Positions 33,427 to 45,668 of a DNA stretch of 64,000 bases are shown here, in pieces; positions within the stretch are counted from its first letter, which is position 1; every line of letters begins with the position of its first letter. Source of the DNA: Polytrichum commune (taxonomy: Eukaryota; Streptophyta; Polytrichopsida; Polytrichales; Polytrichaceae); NCBI GenBank assembly GCA_950295325.1, contig OX485806.1, forward strand, positions 930,001-994,000. Direction: 5' to 3'. The notes beneath the pieces are model-generated. The model was given only the letters and a program-made list of their open reading frames with translations. It searched no databases and had not been told where the DNA came from. The position numbers and the translations under genes are program-made.

Positions 33427-35145
33427 TTAGAACTTCTCGGAGAAAGGGCGCACATCAATCTCCTGAGTCCAAGCACTTCGATGCTGACTGTGAAGGTGCC
33501 AATAAATGTCAGCTATGGCATCTGGCTTCAATGTCGTATCCTCTTTCCTGTCAGCAAGCCTGTCATGCATCGACCAAATGAAGAGGGGTCATGTCAAGCT
33601 TTTTGAATTTCAATTTCTTTGATAGCTTTAACAGAAGCACAAGATCAGGATCCCTACAGCACAGCAGAATCATATAATTGCACACCTTCGAGCCTCGATG
33701 TGGCCATCCACAACAACATGTGCGACATGAATGCCCTGTGGTTGATACTCCCTTGCCAGGGACTGTGCAAGTGCTCGAAGTGCAAATTTCCCACAAGCTG
33801 TAAGCCACATCAACAAAATGTAAGCATGTGACATGAAGAAAAAGGATCCAACCCTTGCATTTGATGTTTTCAAGACACTAATTGTGCGCCATCCAAGTAA
33901 AGGACAAATGGAGGTTTAGGGTTTGGGGTTTAAGGTTCAGGGTTTAAATTTGCATATCCTACCAAATGTTGATAAGCCTGCTCCGCCTCGGAGAGAAGCT
34001 GTTGCCCCAGTAAATAAAAGCGTACCCTGCTGTTTTTCCACCATACTTGGGAGGACCTGCCCACGCAACCATCCATGCCGTTACCAAATGCATGCAAATG
34101 TATATGTAGACAAGAGGAAGAGAGGAATTCAAGTTATCATACCTGCTGAGCGCATTGGAAAGCACCAAGGCAAGGCACCACCAAGCTCCTCTCAAACGAC
34201 TCGGCACTAATATCAGTGAATTTTGGAAACGGCCATGGAAAAGGTGAGCTCATGTTGTATACCTGCATGAAAAACGTCATTCACCGTTCAATTTCAGACT
34301 TAGTTACCAATTCCCTAGTACATTAGAGATGAGCTTCAATGATTACAAAAGGCCTGAAATATGAGAAGATGACAAGGGTGGGACAATTTGATGCAGGTTT
34401 ATACCAAAACCTCCACAGGGCCCAATGATTTCACAGCGTCGAAAGCCTTCTGCACTGACTTGGAGTCGGCACAGTCCATGCGGATAGGATGCACCTTAGC
34501 TGAACTCTGATTCTCGACAATTTCCCCCGCCAGCTTGTTTAGCTTGTCTGACAGCACAAAAAAATGTTTGAGAAATTCATGTGAATTTTCTTAAACTAGA
34601 TGAGGGATTCAAGTACAAAAATATCCCAGCCTTCAAATTCGCCATCGAAGCTTCAAATTAGTACAGAATCCACCAACCCTAGCGGTAGAAATAAAACCCC
34701 AAGGGTAGACAACATCGGGCATTGAGAATTTTCAAACTCCTCGATGCAGAATCTGAAATCTGCAAAGTAATCGGTCTGCATCACCAGCCGCATCGATCAT
34801 CCGAGGCATGTCATGTATGTCCAGGTAGCTAATCGACGAAGAAGCGAACCAAAAATAATCGACATTAAAAAAAAGCAAAAATAAGTCGTTGCAGAATGAA
34901 TTAAGCCAATGTACTCTTGTTCGAAGCTCACGGGAGTGAGAATATTAGGTCACAGCACAATAAACTGCAAAAATTGACAAGTTATATAGTCGAAAAGTTC
35001 ACAACTGCATGCCAATCCAGAGTGTTGTAAATGTACCCAAATCTCTCGCCATCATAGCCACGACATAACCTTCACTAGCAAACCGCCGGGCTACGGCAGC
35101 CCCCAAACCTGGCCCCACCCCAACCACTGCTGCCACACCTACCAT
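33427..35145 (-). CDS. Short-chain dehydrogenase/reductase, six exons
   Basis: Exons are 35145-35037, 34547-34405, 34262-34143, 34056-33963, 33797-33686 and 33559-33427. All have GT-AG borders and matching phases (1, 0, 0, 1, 2), giving 236 residues. The N-terminus MVGVAAVVGVGPGLGAAVARRF has the dinucleotide-binding GxGPGLG motif at residues 9-15. An acidic MDCADSKSVQKAF segment follows, then EVLVYN in the strand-4 position and LFTGATASLRGGAG in the Ser region. CGKFALRALAQSLAREYQP and IHVAHVVVDG close the fold, and the end is IYWHLHSQHRSAWTQEIDVRP. Relatives are NADP-dependent oxidoreductases of unknown substrate found across plants. The Tyr of YxxxK is replaced (TFACGKF), so standard SDR catalysis is doubtful. 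Exon borders were set by consensus and phase only. Confidence 0.85.
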
Positions 35146-35443
35146 AGCTCCAAATTCCGCAACCACCAACTCCAAGTAAAGTGGTAGTCTGCACTCTTCA
35201 ATGTCGATGCTTGAGGCAGGAATCGCAAGGAAAGTTACTGCTCCACCTCTAAATCTGCAACATGAAACTGCTGAGATCAACAATCACAGATCTTGCAGTG
35301 CGAGGAGATGGGTAAGCTCTGGACAAGTCCTAGTTTATGTGAATGCTGTGATCAGTGAATTGGAAAATTGGAATTCCTCGGTGTGAGCAGCTCTTGCGGC
35401 AGCTGCACATGCTCCTTCCTCATGGCGCTTTCTTTAGTATAAG

Positions 35444-35812
35444 GCAGATGGGTCTTAAATGGTTACTTTTTTCAATTAGTCCTCCTATCCTAGGATATGA
35501 AACGTGTGATTAGTACAAGATGATTAGCAATCCAAATCAAGGACACAGCCACTTTCCTCATAACATTCAGAGCTCACATGGATATCTTATTCATTACCAA
35601 AGTGAAGTTTCGTGTGCTCACAAAATGGTCATATAGGTCCACCCAATTATGTTGATTATTGAGCCTAGAATGGTTATCATATTTTGAGCATATTGTCCAA
35701 TCTCTTTTAGATATATGTTTTTTTGGTGTCCATTCTTGGAGGCACATCCAATCACATATCACTCAAATATAGGTGTCTGATTAAGATAAGTAACCGATTT
35801 ACATATGTCTAC
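35444..35812 (+). mobile_element. MITE family R, copy 4 (best preserved)
   Basis: Left end 'aaggcagatgggtcttaaat' with 'ggttactttt'; the reverse complement of the right end is 'aaggtagacatatgtaaatc' with 'ggttactta'. These are imperfect terminal inverted repeats of about 28 bp around ~310 bp. It lies ~300 bp upstream of the SDR gene start, so it could carry promoter elements; that is inference. Confidence 0.7.
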
Positions 35813-35865
35813 CTTAACCTTAAAGCCATCAATACTTTTAGAAGTTTCAAAATCGCCTCTAACAT

Positions 35866-36385
35866 TTTAAGGTAAGTGGATCTTAAACTGGCAATTATTT
35901 CTTTGCACCCGATTCTAGTAGGATATAAAGCACACAATATGCACAAGAAAATTAGCAAATTCAAATTGTGCTCATAGCCACTTTCCTCATCTTTATTGGA
36001 GCTCATATGAATATCCTATTCATCTTTCAATTAGACCAACAAGTTAACATTAGCCTCTATCTCACAGAGGCTACCGCACTCCACCACTCTGAAGGATTAA
36101 CCGGTTTGAAACCATCTTGATGTACTTTTAGTCCCATTAGCCTTGTTGGCTTCCCGGACTTTAAGATCAATTTCATTTCATTGTCAAAGTGAAGATTCTC
36201 TAAATCACTAAATGATTGTATAGATCCCCCCAATTATGTTTATTATTGTGTCTAGAATGGCTACATAGAATTTGATCATGTAGTCTGATCTCGTTTTAAG
36301 ATGCGCCTTTCCAGTATCCATCCTCAGATTCACACCCAACCGTGCACTACTCAAATATAGGGCCAAACTATCAATCATCTTCATG
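35866..36385 (+). mobile_element. MITE family R, copy 5, interrupted
   Basis: It begins 'ttaaggtaagtggatcttaa' and ends near 'ctcaaatatagggccaaact'. About 135 bp unlike the family (roughly 36037-36172) interrupt it, with a GC-richer composition. Confidence 0.58.
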
Positions 36386-36483
36386 TACATGGCAATCTTT
36401 TAAACTATTGTGGTCTTGCTTATACCACATGATTGTGAGAATGTAGGAGAATAACAGAAAGTGTCCATGTTAATGTTAGCGTC

Positions 36484-36716
36484 AACTACACCATTTATGG
36501 CATTTAATGTCACTTACTATTTGGAGTTGCACAGTGCTATAACTGTTTACTGAGAATGTAATAGATTACATAGTAAAGTCAATTATGTTCTAAAATGTTC
36601 AAGCAACCTATTCAACCTTTGCTATTAAAACTTTGAATTCTAGGGTCAGAAGTTACAGTATTGCATTGTGTAATTCCAAATAGTAAGTGACACTAGACAC
36701 CATAAACGGAATAGTG
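36484..36716. mobile_element. CACTA-like MITE (copy 2)
   Basis: Left end 'aactacaccatttatggcat' then 'ttaatgtcacttactatttgg'. The reverse complement of the right end is 'cactattccgtttatggtgt' then 'ctagtgtcacttactatttgg'. The ~60-bp imperfect inverted ends and the internal 'ggagttgcac'/'ggaattacac' match copy 1 at 24661. Length is ~233 bp. Confidence 0.7.
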
Positions 36717-37284
36717 GTGCAGAAAGAATTTTTAGATGTAATGTTTCAGTTCTAACTTCTAACCGATGTTCCTTTGATCTCTGTTGTTTAAATTTGGCAA
36801 GGTATGTCTGTTTCGATTTCTTTCTCATAAGCTGAGGATGCGTAAATTGGTGTTGGAACTAGAAGGCAACATTCAGATCTCTGGACTGAAGAGATGATGC
36901 TACAGTAAATAATTTAAACCTTTGAATCACATGCCAAAAGTGGTTACATGTGATTGTGAGTAATCAATATGAGCATGTGTCAACAAATGGAACATTTAAA
37001 AAGACTCGACAGATAGAGCCTGAACTTAGCAAGCTAGTGGCCACTATGGCCCAAAAAGATGGTCATTATCATTCACCAGTATACACATGGAGTGTAGTAT
37101 ATTTACTTACCTATGCTTTCACAGTAATCGTGTGTATCTTGACCGTCCCAACATCCCAAAATTGGGCAACCAAAGTAGAAACAAGATAATGTGGCTTAAA
37201 TATAAAATGCACCACCTTAAGTCAGGGCTATACACTAACAGAACGCCCAATTGAAATCTGTTGCAAGAAACTCAGCCTTAGAGT
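36717..37284. other. Intergenic between MITE copy 2 and the folate-receptor-like gene
   Basis: No gene is supported. The last ~100 bp are the presumed 3' flank of the minus-strand gene that ends at 37285. Confidence 0.4.
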
Positions 37285-40190
37285 TCAGCCAGCTTTGGAT
37301 GAATTCATCTTCTTAGTGGCTCTAGCAGTGGCAGATTTCAGCATCATCTGGCGTCTCTCCTTTTGCTCCTGAATTGAGCGAGCCCGCTGGAACAAGGCAC
37401 TCCTGTTGTTCCTTGCATTAATACTTCTGCGCCTGGCAAACATCAGAGAAGAGTAACAGAAGATATTTTAGGAATCAATACAAAATCTTCATGTAGATTT
37501 TGCACCTTCGATAAATTATCGACACCCAAAACTCCAGTTAACCATGTATCTTCACTCTTGAACAAGATTAGAATGACCCTTGGGAACAAACTGCATGTGG
37601 ACCCAACTCAACAGCATTGAGAAAGCAAAGCCATTGATGTCTCAGCTTACTATAAGAAAAATAACAACTCTTATGCTTGGAGGGAGAATGCACCTCAATA
37701 ATGCTGCACCAGCAGTCAAGACTAGTCCACCAATTGCCCACAACACCTTTTCGGAAACACCGACATGTTCCGCCCAGTCATTTAGCATGTCCAGAAGTGA
37801 GGTGCTCTTCTGGGCTTTGCTCTCCTTTTTCTTAGAGGAACCTCTCTTTTCACCCATAGAGCTCGCAGGTTCACCCCTTCCATCGTAGCAAGACACCTGT
37901 GCACCATTTCGCAGCTTTATATCAACTCCTTCCAATGCAAAGCCAGCCAAGTGGCAGAAATCAGTGCTGTTGGAGGCCCACTCCCGCCCCCGTGCACACA
38001 GCACATCCTTGGATCCACAAGGAACAAGAATCTGCCAGTCCCCATCCACATGCAAGATTTATCATCATCATCGTTTTACCAAACCCATGCATACTACATC
38101 AAATTTCATAAGGTAGTTGCAGGAAGCTTGCATATGAAGTGCAAGATTCAAAACCAATTTTTCCCCAACCACACCTCCTGATTGATGAACTATTGAGCAT
38201 CTTATTCCTCTCCTGTCTGGCTTGACTCTATGACATAAAACGCCAAATTGTAGGACAAGCTGAGATTAATATCACACCTCAAAGCAATCCAGAGGGAATG
38301 TCAAAGCAAAGAATTGCATAGAAAGGGAACAGCCAAGATAAACCAGCACCTATAGTCTTGAAGCACACTTGATTCTCCTTGGCAGTTTCTGATGACTAAT
38401 TAAGCAGAAAGTGGAGAATCTAGTTTACCTGAGTCAAGGGGTCATTCGCAAAAAATGCATCCCTGCAGGATGTGAAAAGAGAGCGGCACAAGGATGCACA
38501 GATGAGGGGTGGACCAGGGGTGATTCCCACGCGTGGATCGCAGATGGAGCATTCAAGGACCTCCCAGGCAGACAGACACTCTGCACTCCCTTCTCCACTG
38601 GAAGCCAGCTTGGACATGGATGCCAGAGCTGCATTTGTTTGATCAGCTGTGCAGCATGTTCGCTTGCGATATATTCTGCACAGGGATAAGTCATCCGGTC
38701 CCTTGGATACTCCTCTTGGAGGTTTCCCTTCCAATGCAAAACGCGGGAAGCGGCTGCCTTGTGATGCACAAATCCCCTCCTGTGCTGCATACAAAAGAAA
38801 TTCGTCAGCTCACCTGCGTTAATGGTGAGAGTAATCCTTTGAAGACAAACATGCGCATGTCTCAGCCATAGCTGGATAGACAACAATTCTTTACAAAAAT
38901 CACTTTCACAAGTGTAACCAGGTAGGAGCTGGCCATAAACCTCTACATAAAAGTGGATCAATGAGGTAAGATCCTCAACGAAGTTAGTCAATATTGTGAT
39001 AATATCAGAATTCATGAAACAAGACATCCAGAGGAACAAAACTCTATAATAGATTGATCAAGCATGCTGCCTCGCTTCCTCCCATTAAAAATAAAACCCA
39101 CCAAGGTAGTCGACAAGCCCAGACGCCCACAAATACCTATCTTGAGCTAACCAATTAACGTGAGATTTTCCTCGTAGAAATGCCAGAGGAAGAAAAACTT
39201 CCTCAAACAAGTGCGCAAGCCACAATTGCGCTGATCGCACCTTACAGGCAGCCCTGTCATTTACTTCTCTCGTTAACCATTTGTGAACCGATCTCCTTAA
39301 CATAATCTAAACCTAGTCCACTGCAACAAATCTACCAACTCGGGTACTCCACAGGCGCGTATGTCCGCAATTCCCTGTCCTGAACTAAGTTCCAATCATT
39401 TGATGTGCAAATTTTCCTGGTAGAAATGCCGGAGGAAGGAAATCTTATTTTCCTGAATAACTTCATCAAACAAGTGTGCAAGCCACATATGCACTCACCC
39501 AACCTTCAGAAAACCCAATGCGCTTCACATCCCTCCTTAACCACTTGTAAACCGATCTCCTTTCCACAAATCTAGCAACTCAGGGTAATGCACAGGCCTG
39601 TATGTCCAAAATTCTCTGCCCTGAGCTGAGTTCGAATCAATTAATGTGAAAATTTTCTTGGTGAATGACTTCATCAAGCAAGTGTGCAAGCCACATATGC
39701 ACTGACCTAACCTTCAGAAAACTGCAAAAAATCTACCAACCCAGGGGCAATCCAGAGGTTCATATGTCCACAATTCCCTGTCTTGAGCTAAGTTCGAACC
39801 AATTGATGTGCAGATTTTCTTGGTAGAAAATCCTGACGAAAGAAATACTATGTTCCTGAATAACACCATCAAACAAGTGTGCAAGCCACATACGCACTGA
39901 ACGAGCTTTCAGAAACCCCATGTGCTTTACACCCTCTTTAACCACTTGTAACCCGATCTCCTTACAAAATCCTAAACCTAGTCCACTGCAACAAATCCAC
40001 CATCTCAGAGATCCCTAAATCCCCAATCAACGACACAAAAAAATACAACAACCCGGATGCAAGCCCCACACATGACATGACATTCAATCGATGCCAATGA
40101 GGAGGGGAGTGGCAACCGACCTTGGGAGCTCAACCCAGTGCCACACAGCAGCAGGCAGAGAGTCATGGCGATCGGATTCGGCACCCTCAT
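37285..40190 (-). CDS. Folate-receptor-like, Cys-rich single-pass membrane protein
   Basis: Exons are 40190-40121, 38784-38429, 38031-37694 and 37432-37285, all GT-AG with matching phases (1, 0, 2), giving 303 residues. Residues 1-23 (MRVPNPIAMTLCLLLCGTGL...) form a signal peptide. Residues ~26-200 are the Cys-rich domain: EGICASQGSRFPRFALEGKP, LCRIYRKRTCCTADQTNAAL, CLSAWEVLECSICDPRVGI and PGPPLICASLCRSLFTSCRD, then VPCGSKDVLCAR and STDFCHLAGF. This matches the plant family related to animal folate receptors (Folate_rec). A TM helix lies near residues 238-254 (VLWAIGGLVLTAGAALL), followed by a basic cytosolic tail (RRRSINARNNRSALF...). That predicts a type I membrane protein with an extracellular or lumenal ligand domain; the ligand in plants is not established. 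In-frame upstream ATGs exist, but this start gives a clean signal peptide. Confidence 0.87.
39085..40010. repeat. Intronic tandem array of ~240-bp units
   Basis: Intron 1 of the folate-receptor-like gene contains four diverged units. Anchors are 'caagtgtgcaagccacatat'-type sequence at about 39205 (diverged), 39472, 39681 and 39873, and 'aacaaatctaccaac'-type at 39326, 39565, 39727 and 39990. The third unit is shortened. The array accounts for most of the 1.3-kb intron. Confidence 0.88.
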
Positions 40191-40499
40191 CTTGCACATT
40201 TCTCGTCTCTGCTTTCTTCCGAACCACGTCCCCATCTCCACCTTCACCCCCTACCTTTTCCTTTCGGAAACCGCCAAAATTTCTCAACTTCTGGATGCCC
40301 AAGCATGTGAGAATCACTGTGTTGCCACTCCCGGAGTACGGAATTTACATTGCCGTTGTGGCCAAATCATGGCTCACTGCATTTGCGGAATCGGGGAGCG
40401 GATGTCTCGAAACTCATCAAACCTACCGACACAAATGCTCCAAACCCTAATACTGAGGTCTATAAACTCTTATATGCATTTCTATTTTTATAAATTCCA
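40191..40499 (-). other. Upstream region of the folate-receptor-like gene
   Basis: About 310 bp separate the gene start from a pogo-like element. Frames open into this region from the first exon, so a longer N-terminus cannot be excluded. No TATA box is obvious. Confidence 0.35.
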
Positions 40500-41384
40500 T
40501 ACAGTCTAACCTCATTAATTCGACACTCGTTTATACGAAACCCTCAATATTACGACACATTTTTGCGAGACCAAACTTTTTAGTTCAAAACTCCCTTTTT
40601 TACACGACTACGACACTCGAGAATGCGACATTTAGAATCTATGTTTTGTCATATTAAAGAGGTAGTTAATGCTAAAATTCCTTTCATTTATGTTATGTAC
40701 ATCTAAAATACATCCATTTTCATTTGGGAACTATTTGGGAACTTCGCTTATCATTGGGAACTTAATGAGAATTAGGATTACTAGTGTAGAATGGACATGG
40801 TTAGGGTTAGGGTTAGGGTTAGACTGGACATGGTTAGGGAAGAGAATTCTGAGCTAGAATTGAGTATTGATGAGTCGGTGGATGTTGCTTTGGGAACCAA
40901 TTCTACACAAGACTTTGGTCTTAATGTTGATCTAGATTCACTAGATGTGGATGATGTTGCTCTACCTACAGTAAAGCTTAGTGATGCTAAACATCACACA
41001 TCATTGTTGTCTAGTTTCTTATTAGAGAACTCTTTATATTTGGGTGTTAATGAAATTATGAGTTTTCAAAAGCTATAGGAAATCTGGATAAGATGCCAAT
41101 TACTAACTTGGGTAGGCAACACCAGAAATCTTTAGACTCTTATTTCAAGAGTTCTTCAGAATATTTTTATTTGTCTGAATTTATAAGTTTATCATTCCAT
41201 ACCATCTATATTGCTTAAACTCGTTGTATATATTGTTAAGCTCATATCACTTATGTTTTCGTATTCCCTCAATAATACGACAACTTTACGCCATTTGTCA
41301 TAATAATGAGAAGACGACACCTTGTTAATACGACTTTTTTTTTGTGTTTCCCAAACGTGTCATTTTAAAGAGGGACAAACAGTA
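40500..41384 (+). mobile_element. Degenerate pogo/Emigrant-like element
   Basis: The left end reads TA-cagtctaacctcattaatt then 'cgacactcgttta'. The right end, reverse-complemented, reads TA-ctgtttgtccctctttaaaa then 'tgacacgttt'. These are diverged inverted ends flanked by TA, similar to the CAGTAAAACCTCTATAAAT-type ends known for Emigrant/pogo elements. A frame at 40791-41078 encodes an acidic segment (DVDDVALPTVKLSDA). After a frameshift comes LGRQHQKSLDSYFKSS, like the 'xTSLDSFF' tail of pogo/Tigger transposases. No complete transposase remains. A (TTAGGG)-type tract lies at 40799-40823. Confidence 0.55.
40799..40823. repeat. Short TTAGGG-type tract
   Basis: Three to four GGTTAG/GTTAGG hexamers lie within the pogo-like remnant. 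This is the hexamer type, not the plant TTTAGGG heptamer seen elsewhere in the window. Confidence 0.7.
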
Positions 41385-41844
41385 GTTGTTTATCTGCACG
41401 TCAAATCCAACAAATGTCGGATGGGTATCTGCATTCCACCCGGTTGTCATTTAATTACCCGTCCGGGCATAAATCCCTATACCCGGATTCAAAGCCAAAA
41501 TCCATACTCACTTGAAACTTGCACATGTAACATTGAGATTTTTCATGGTATCACATTGGACATTTAAATACCATGACCTGCCCGATATAGAGTTCTAAGT
41601 TTTCTTTCGATTATTTTACCCACTTGTACATGAAAATAATGATACTTACACAACGTTGGTTTCAATGTGACTTGTATCAATGCTTTGTGTGTCAAAATAG
41701 TTGAATTTTGAACTTTGAAGCCGGGTAATATATCGTCTTTGGATTTTGGATTTTGGATTTTTTTTTTAACGAATATAGTTTGGAATACGAAAGTTTATAA
41801 GCATGCCTATGAACGATGTGTGCTTGTTTACCTAAAAGCCACAC

Positions 41845-41916
41845 TACAGTAAACTCTCTCTAATATAATAGAGAATATTAGTTTACACAGTATTAGTTTA
41901 GAGAGAGTTTACTGTA
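41845..41916. mobile_element. 72-bp pogo-type MITE
   Basis: TA-cagtaaactctctctaa at the left and its exact reverse complement ttagagagagtttactg-TA at the right frame ~34 bp of AT-rich core. TA flanks are the expected target duplication of Tc1/mariner/pogo elements, and the ends resemble the larger remnant at 40500. Confidence 0.85.
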
Positions 41917-42782
41917 TCTTCCCACGGTTCACATCGTGATGAAATGAACTAACAACCACTAATGTTTTATTTGATCTTTTTGCTTCTAGTGCCCTCATTT
42001 AGATAAGGGAACCCTGTCAAGCACATTGGAGGCCCTTAACATAAAATAGGCTTTCTAGTCACGATAGGCTTCTTATGCCCCCTTCCCACCTGACTTTAGT
42101 TGAAGCTCACTTAGCCTAAAAGTTTATTTTTCAAAACATGGCTTCCTTCCACATCACCAATGCTACTTAGCCCCGGACCTAGTTTGCAAAGGACGTGGCA
42201 TGGTTTTAAAACAGAGGTTTTAAGCCTCAAGTATTGACCCTCCCATTAGCACCTAGAGTTGAGGCAAGAATGTAGGACCTTCAAAAGTGTTGCCTCCAGT
42301 TATTATGACTGGTTGTTTTTAGTTTTAGCTATGAGGGCATGATAAGCTCCATTAACAAAAACCGATGGTAAGGTGGATGAGTGGTGAGGCATTTGTCCTT
42401 GCTTTTAAAAAGTATCCAACATGTAATTGCTTGGTAGGTAGAATAATGAACATGTGTGAAAGTTACTTAACTAAAATCTACAGGAAAAAACTCTAGAGCA
42501 AGTTTTTATAGGTGTATTGCGATACATGGGGCGCCTCTACCATAACTGAGAGAGTTTCACCCGGTTTTCAAGAAAGACTCAAGGGACTTGATTGTTGTTT
42601 TAATTCGGGATGCTTTAAAGTAGAAAGTTCGTGTGAAAAATAATATTTTAATGTTACAAAAATTCCAAGTCTTGGTGGCCTGATTCGAACTTGTATATTT
42701 CTCCTCCCAAAATCTATCCCAACTACATTATCCACATATTCTCAAGGAAAACAACGTAAGTTTCACACTTTTGCATAATGCC

Positions 42783-42873
42783 AAAGAGCAAGGTTTGGAG
42801 TGGATTTTGATGTTCCCCTAGGAGGGGGGAACATCGTGGGGGGAACCATCAAAATCCACTCCCGTCTTGTTCT
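42783..42873. mobile_element. Small inverted-repeat element or hairpin
   Basis: Arms 'ggagtggattttgatgttcc' and the reverse complement 'ggagtggattttgatggttc' differ by one base and enclose a G-rich loop (ggaggggggaacatc). The flanks 'aaagagcaagg' and 'aaagaacaaga' extend the similarity. A strong hairpin is certain; its classification as a MITE is tentative. Confidence 0.7.
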
Positions 42874-45668
42874 TTATTATCGAGACCTTCCAGGGAACAA
42901 AATGGGAACATTGATCTACCATGTACACCTATCACGACTACGATGCATCTGTGCAATGTAATACTCATAAAACTAAAATATCACTACTACTACAAAATGG
43001 TGGAGACATTGAAAAATGTGCAACAGGTAAAGAACCTATGCACGGTTCTTGGAGTTGCGACTTTGACTTTTATGCTATAATTAGCTCATGCATTCAAGAC
43101 TATTGACGGGAACTACGTGAGGGGAGGAGACCTCTCCATTATATGCCGAAATCCGAAAGAGTGTCCTTAATAGATGTACTCACCTTGTACATAAGTATAT
43201 ATGTGAAGGGAGCCACATGGAGGCGGGCACGTGAAAAGGTATAGGAATGGGACTCAAGACCATCAATACTAATTTATACAAACACTCACTCACTCGGGGC
43301 AAAGTATATATAATAGTAGTAGTCATGATAGTACTACTACTACTACTCGGTAGTAAGAGATCACAGAGGATTCCCGGAAAGGAGGTCTGGGCCACATGTG
43401 GCTTGTTCAAACGGCAGCCCTCTCATTTGTGCCTTTCCTCGTTTAGACATCCCCAAGTGTTTTAGACTTGAAATTTATATATATATATATTTATTTATTT
43501 ATAAAAAATGAGTCTCAATGTAGATGCCCACTGTGGGTGTAGCGGCTATCCGGGAGCATCAATCTTATTGCTCCGACTACTATTGTGCAGACAAGTTGGG
43601 AATGGTTTTGCAAGGCTAGTAGCTAGCTTCGTGTCATAATATGATAATATGTCATCATATGTCTGCAAATTAGTCGGTCTTGGGGGACAGGCACAGAAAC
43701 CAATTCAGAGATTGCTTGATTGCCTCTGTCTGTAGGAAAGAGACTATGCATCAGCTTCTCTATTTCAAGAGCAAATTTCCTAACCACTTTGCGTTTACAC
43801 TTGGATGTTATTTGTTCCTGCTATTTTTGGTCTAGTTATTTGATGTGGATGTTAATTATAGATATAGATATATATATCTAGTTAAGTATAATTTCTCCCT
43901 AAAATGTATGGAAAAAAATCTAGTTAACTGTAGTTATTGTGGCAGTTGTTAATTAATTATTTTAAAATTTTCGGGTGATAAATGAGTAGCTTCGGTCCTT
44001 GACCCGCATTTGAGAAGAAGGTGCACACAATCTAAGAAAGGTTTGGTTATAGGTATGGTAAATAGCTATGGACTGGCATGAGCAAAGTAGATAACTACAT
44101 TTGTGGTCTTTCATAGTAAAGGACAAAGCCTCATGATTCTACCATTTTCTTGTTTTAACGATTCTCAACGTGTCTGTCTATAGAACATCATTAATGGTAT
44201 TTAGTGTCATGTGCACAATTTTGAAAGGGCCTAAACTAGATGCTTAGAGGTCTCAAAGTGTCACGTGTATTAATTGCTAATATGAATCATGCTCTTTGTC
44301 AACCTGAGTAACTTCCCTTTTGAAAAATTATCTACAATATGATATTTACCGTAGCATAATTGGATACTTGACATAATAGGTTTATATTCTAGTATGCAAG
44401 GGGAAAATATTCTTGAGCATAGTTAATGCCAAGTGTCATCTGGTCATAGTTGAGTATGCAAGAGGAAGATATTCTTGAGCATACAAATGCCAAATGTCAT
44501 TGGTGTACACTTTTAGTCAACTTGTAGACCATTGGGTAACATAGCCATACACCTTATAACACTATGGAACGTATGCATGCCAAGATATTAGTAAGTGCAC
44601 TTGTCCGCCAAGTGTCATGAGGTGACAATAATCGTAAAGTTGTCGATCATTAGGGTAAGTGACACTTACTGTACATGTGACACTAAATAATCATAAACCG
44701 TGTATTACATGCTTGGTTGTGCTCTATCATGCTCTTCACCAATCGACTAAGTTCAAATCCCCTACAATTTTCCCTCCACATTATGACACTTGAACATACG
44801 ACACGTTTAACGTCGACCAATTTTTTTGTTTTTTTTGTTAATATACCACCATACTACGACTATGACTACGACGATTGTAGTATGATATTTTTAGGCCCAA
44901 ATTTTTCTATAGTAGAGGTAATTGGTGTGCATAAATGGTGGGATCCACATGTACTTTAAGGTTCATATGTGATTAGTATTTTGGAACATGCAAGGGAACC
45001 TTGGGGAACGTTGTGAGCATTGCGGAACCTTGAGGAACCCCGGAGAATGTTGTGAGCATATTTCTTCGAGACAAATGTTCTTTCATACTTATGTAGCTTC
45101 ATTACGTATACGAAATGGTATCTTACATTGATTTATGTCATTTTCTTGAAAACAACTCGATAGCACAACATTTGAGACCAAATGTCATATCACCAAGAAC
45201 ACAATAGTTGGATTCACGACAAAAATGTGTCTTAATATCAGGTCAAGGCATCCATAGTCAACTAAGTTCATTTAACCGCTCACTAGGGTCATATAATGCA
45301 GACATGGATGAGATTTATATTTTTTAGGCGAACGGAGTTAAGGTTTATGTGGAGGCGGCTTGTGAATGATTACCCTCATTAGAGTTTTGACAGTTATTGT
45401 AGCCAAAGCAGTGGCATTTGGATGAGCGGTTATTAATTAATCTATAGATCGACTATTTGTTACCCTAACTATACTGCTTCAAAATTTGTAGCAATTTCCA
45501 TATCCATGATTTTTTTATTTTTTTATTTTTGCATTCTCCTCAGAATTTGTTTCTCTTTGCAAAGAAAAATAATTCCTTGCTATTACTCCTCCTAAACAGA
45601 TGCAAACTCTCTTATTTTATCAGTTATAGGTGCCTCAACCTTTAGAGGCACAACAGTGTGCAGACTAA
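42874..45668. other. Intergenic, no gene recognised
   Basis: Contains (TA)n at 43470-43490, a 62-bp direct duplication at about 44391-44515 ('gtatgcaag.ggaa.atattc', 'ttgagcata'), and pieces resembling the pogo remnant near 44790-44900 ('catacgacacg'). Open frames show no known domain. Confidence 0.4.

Noticed and set aside
40799-40823. TTAGGG-type telomere tract as a chromosome end or fusion
   Set aside because: Only three to four units inside a decayed transposon and surrounded by ordinary sequence on both sides.
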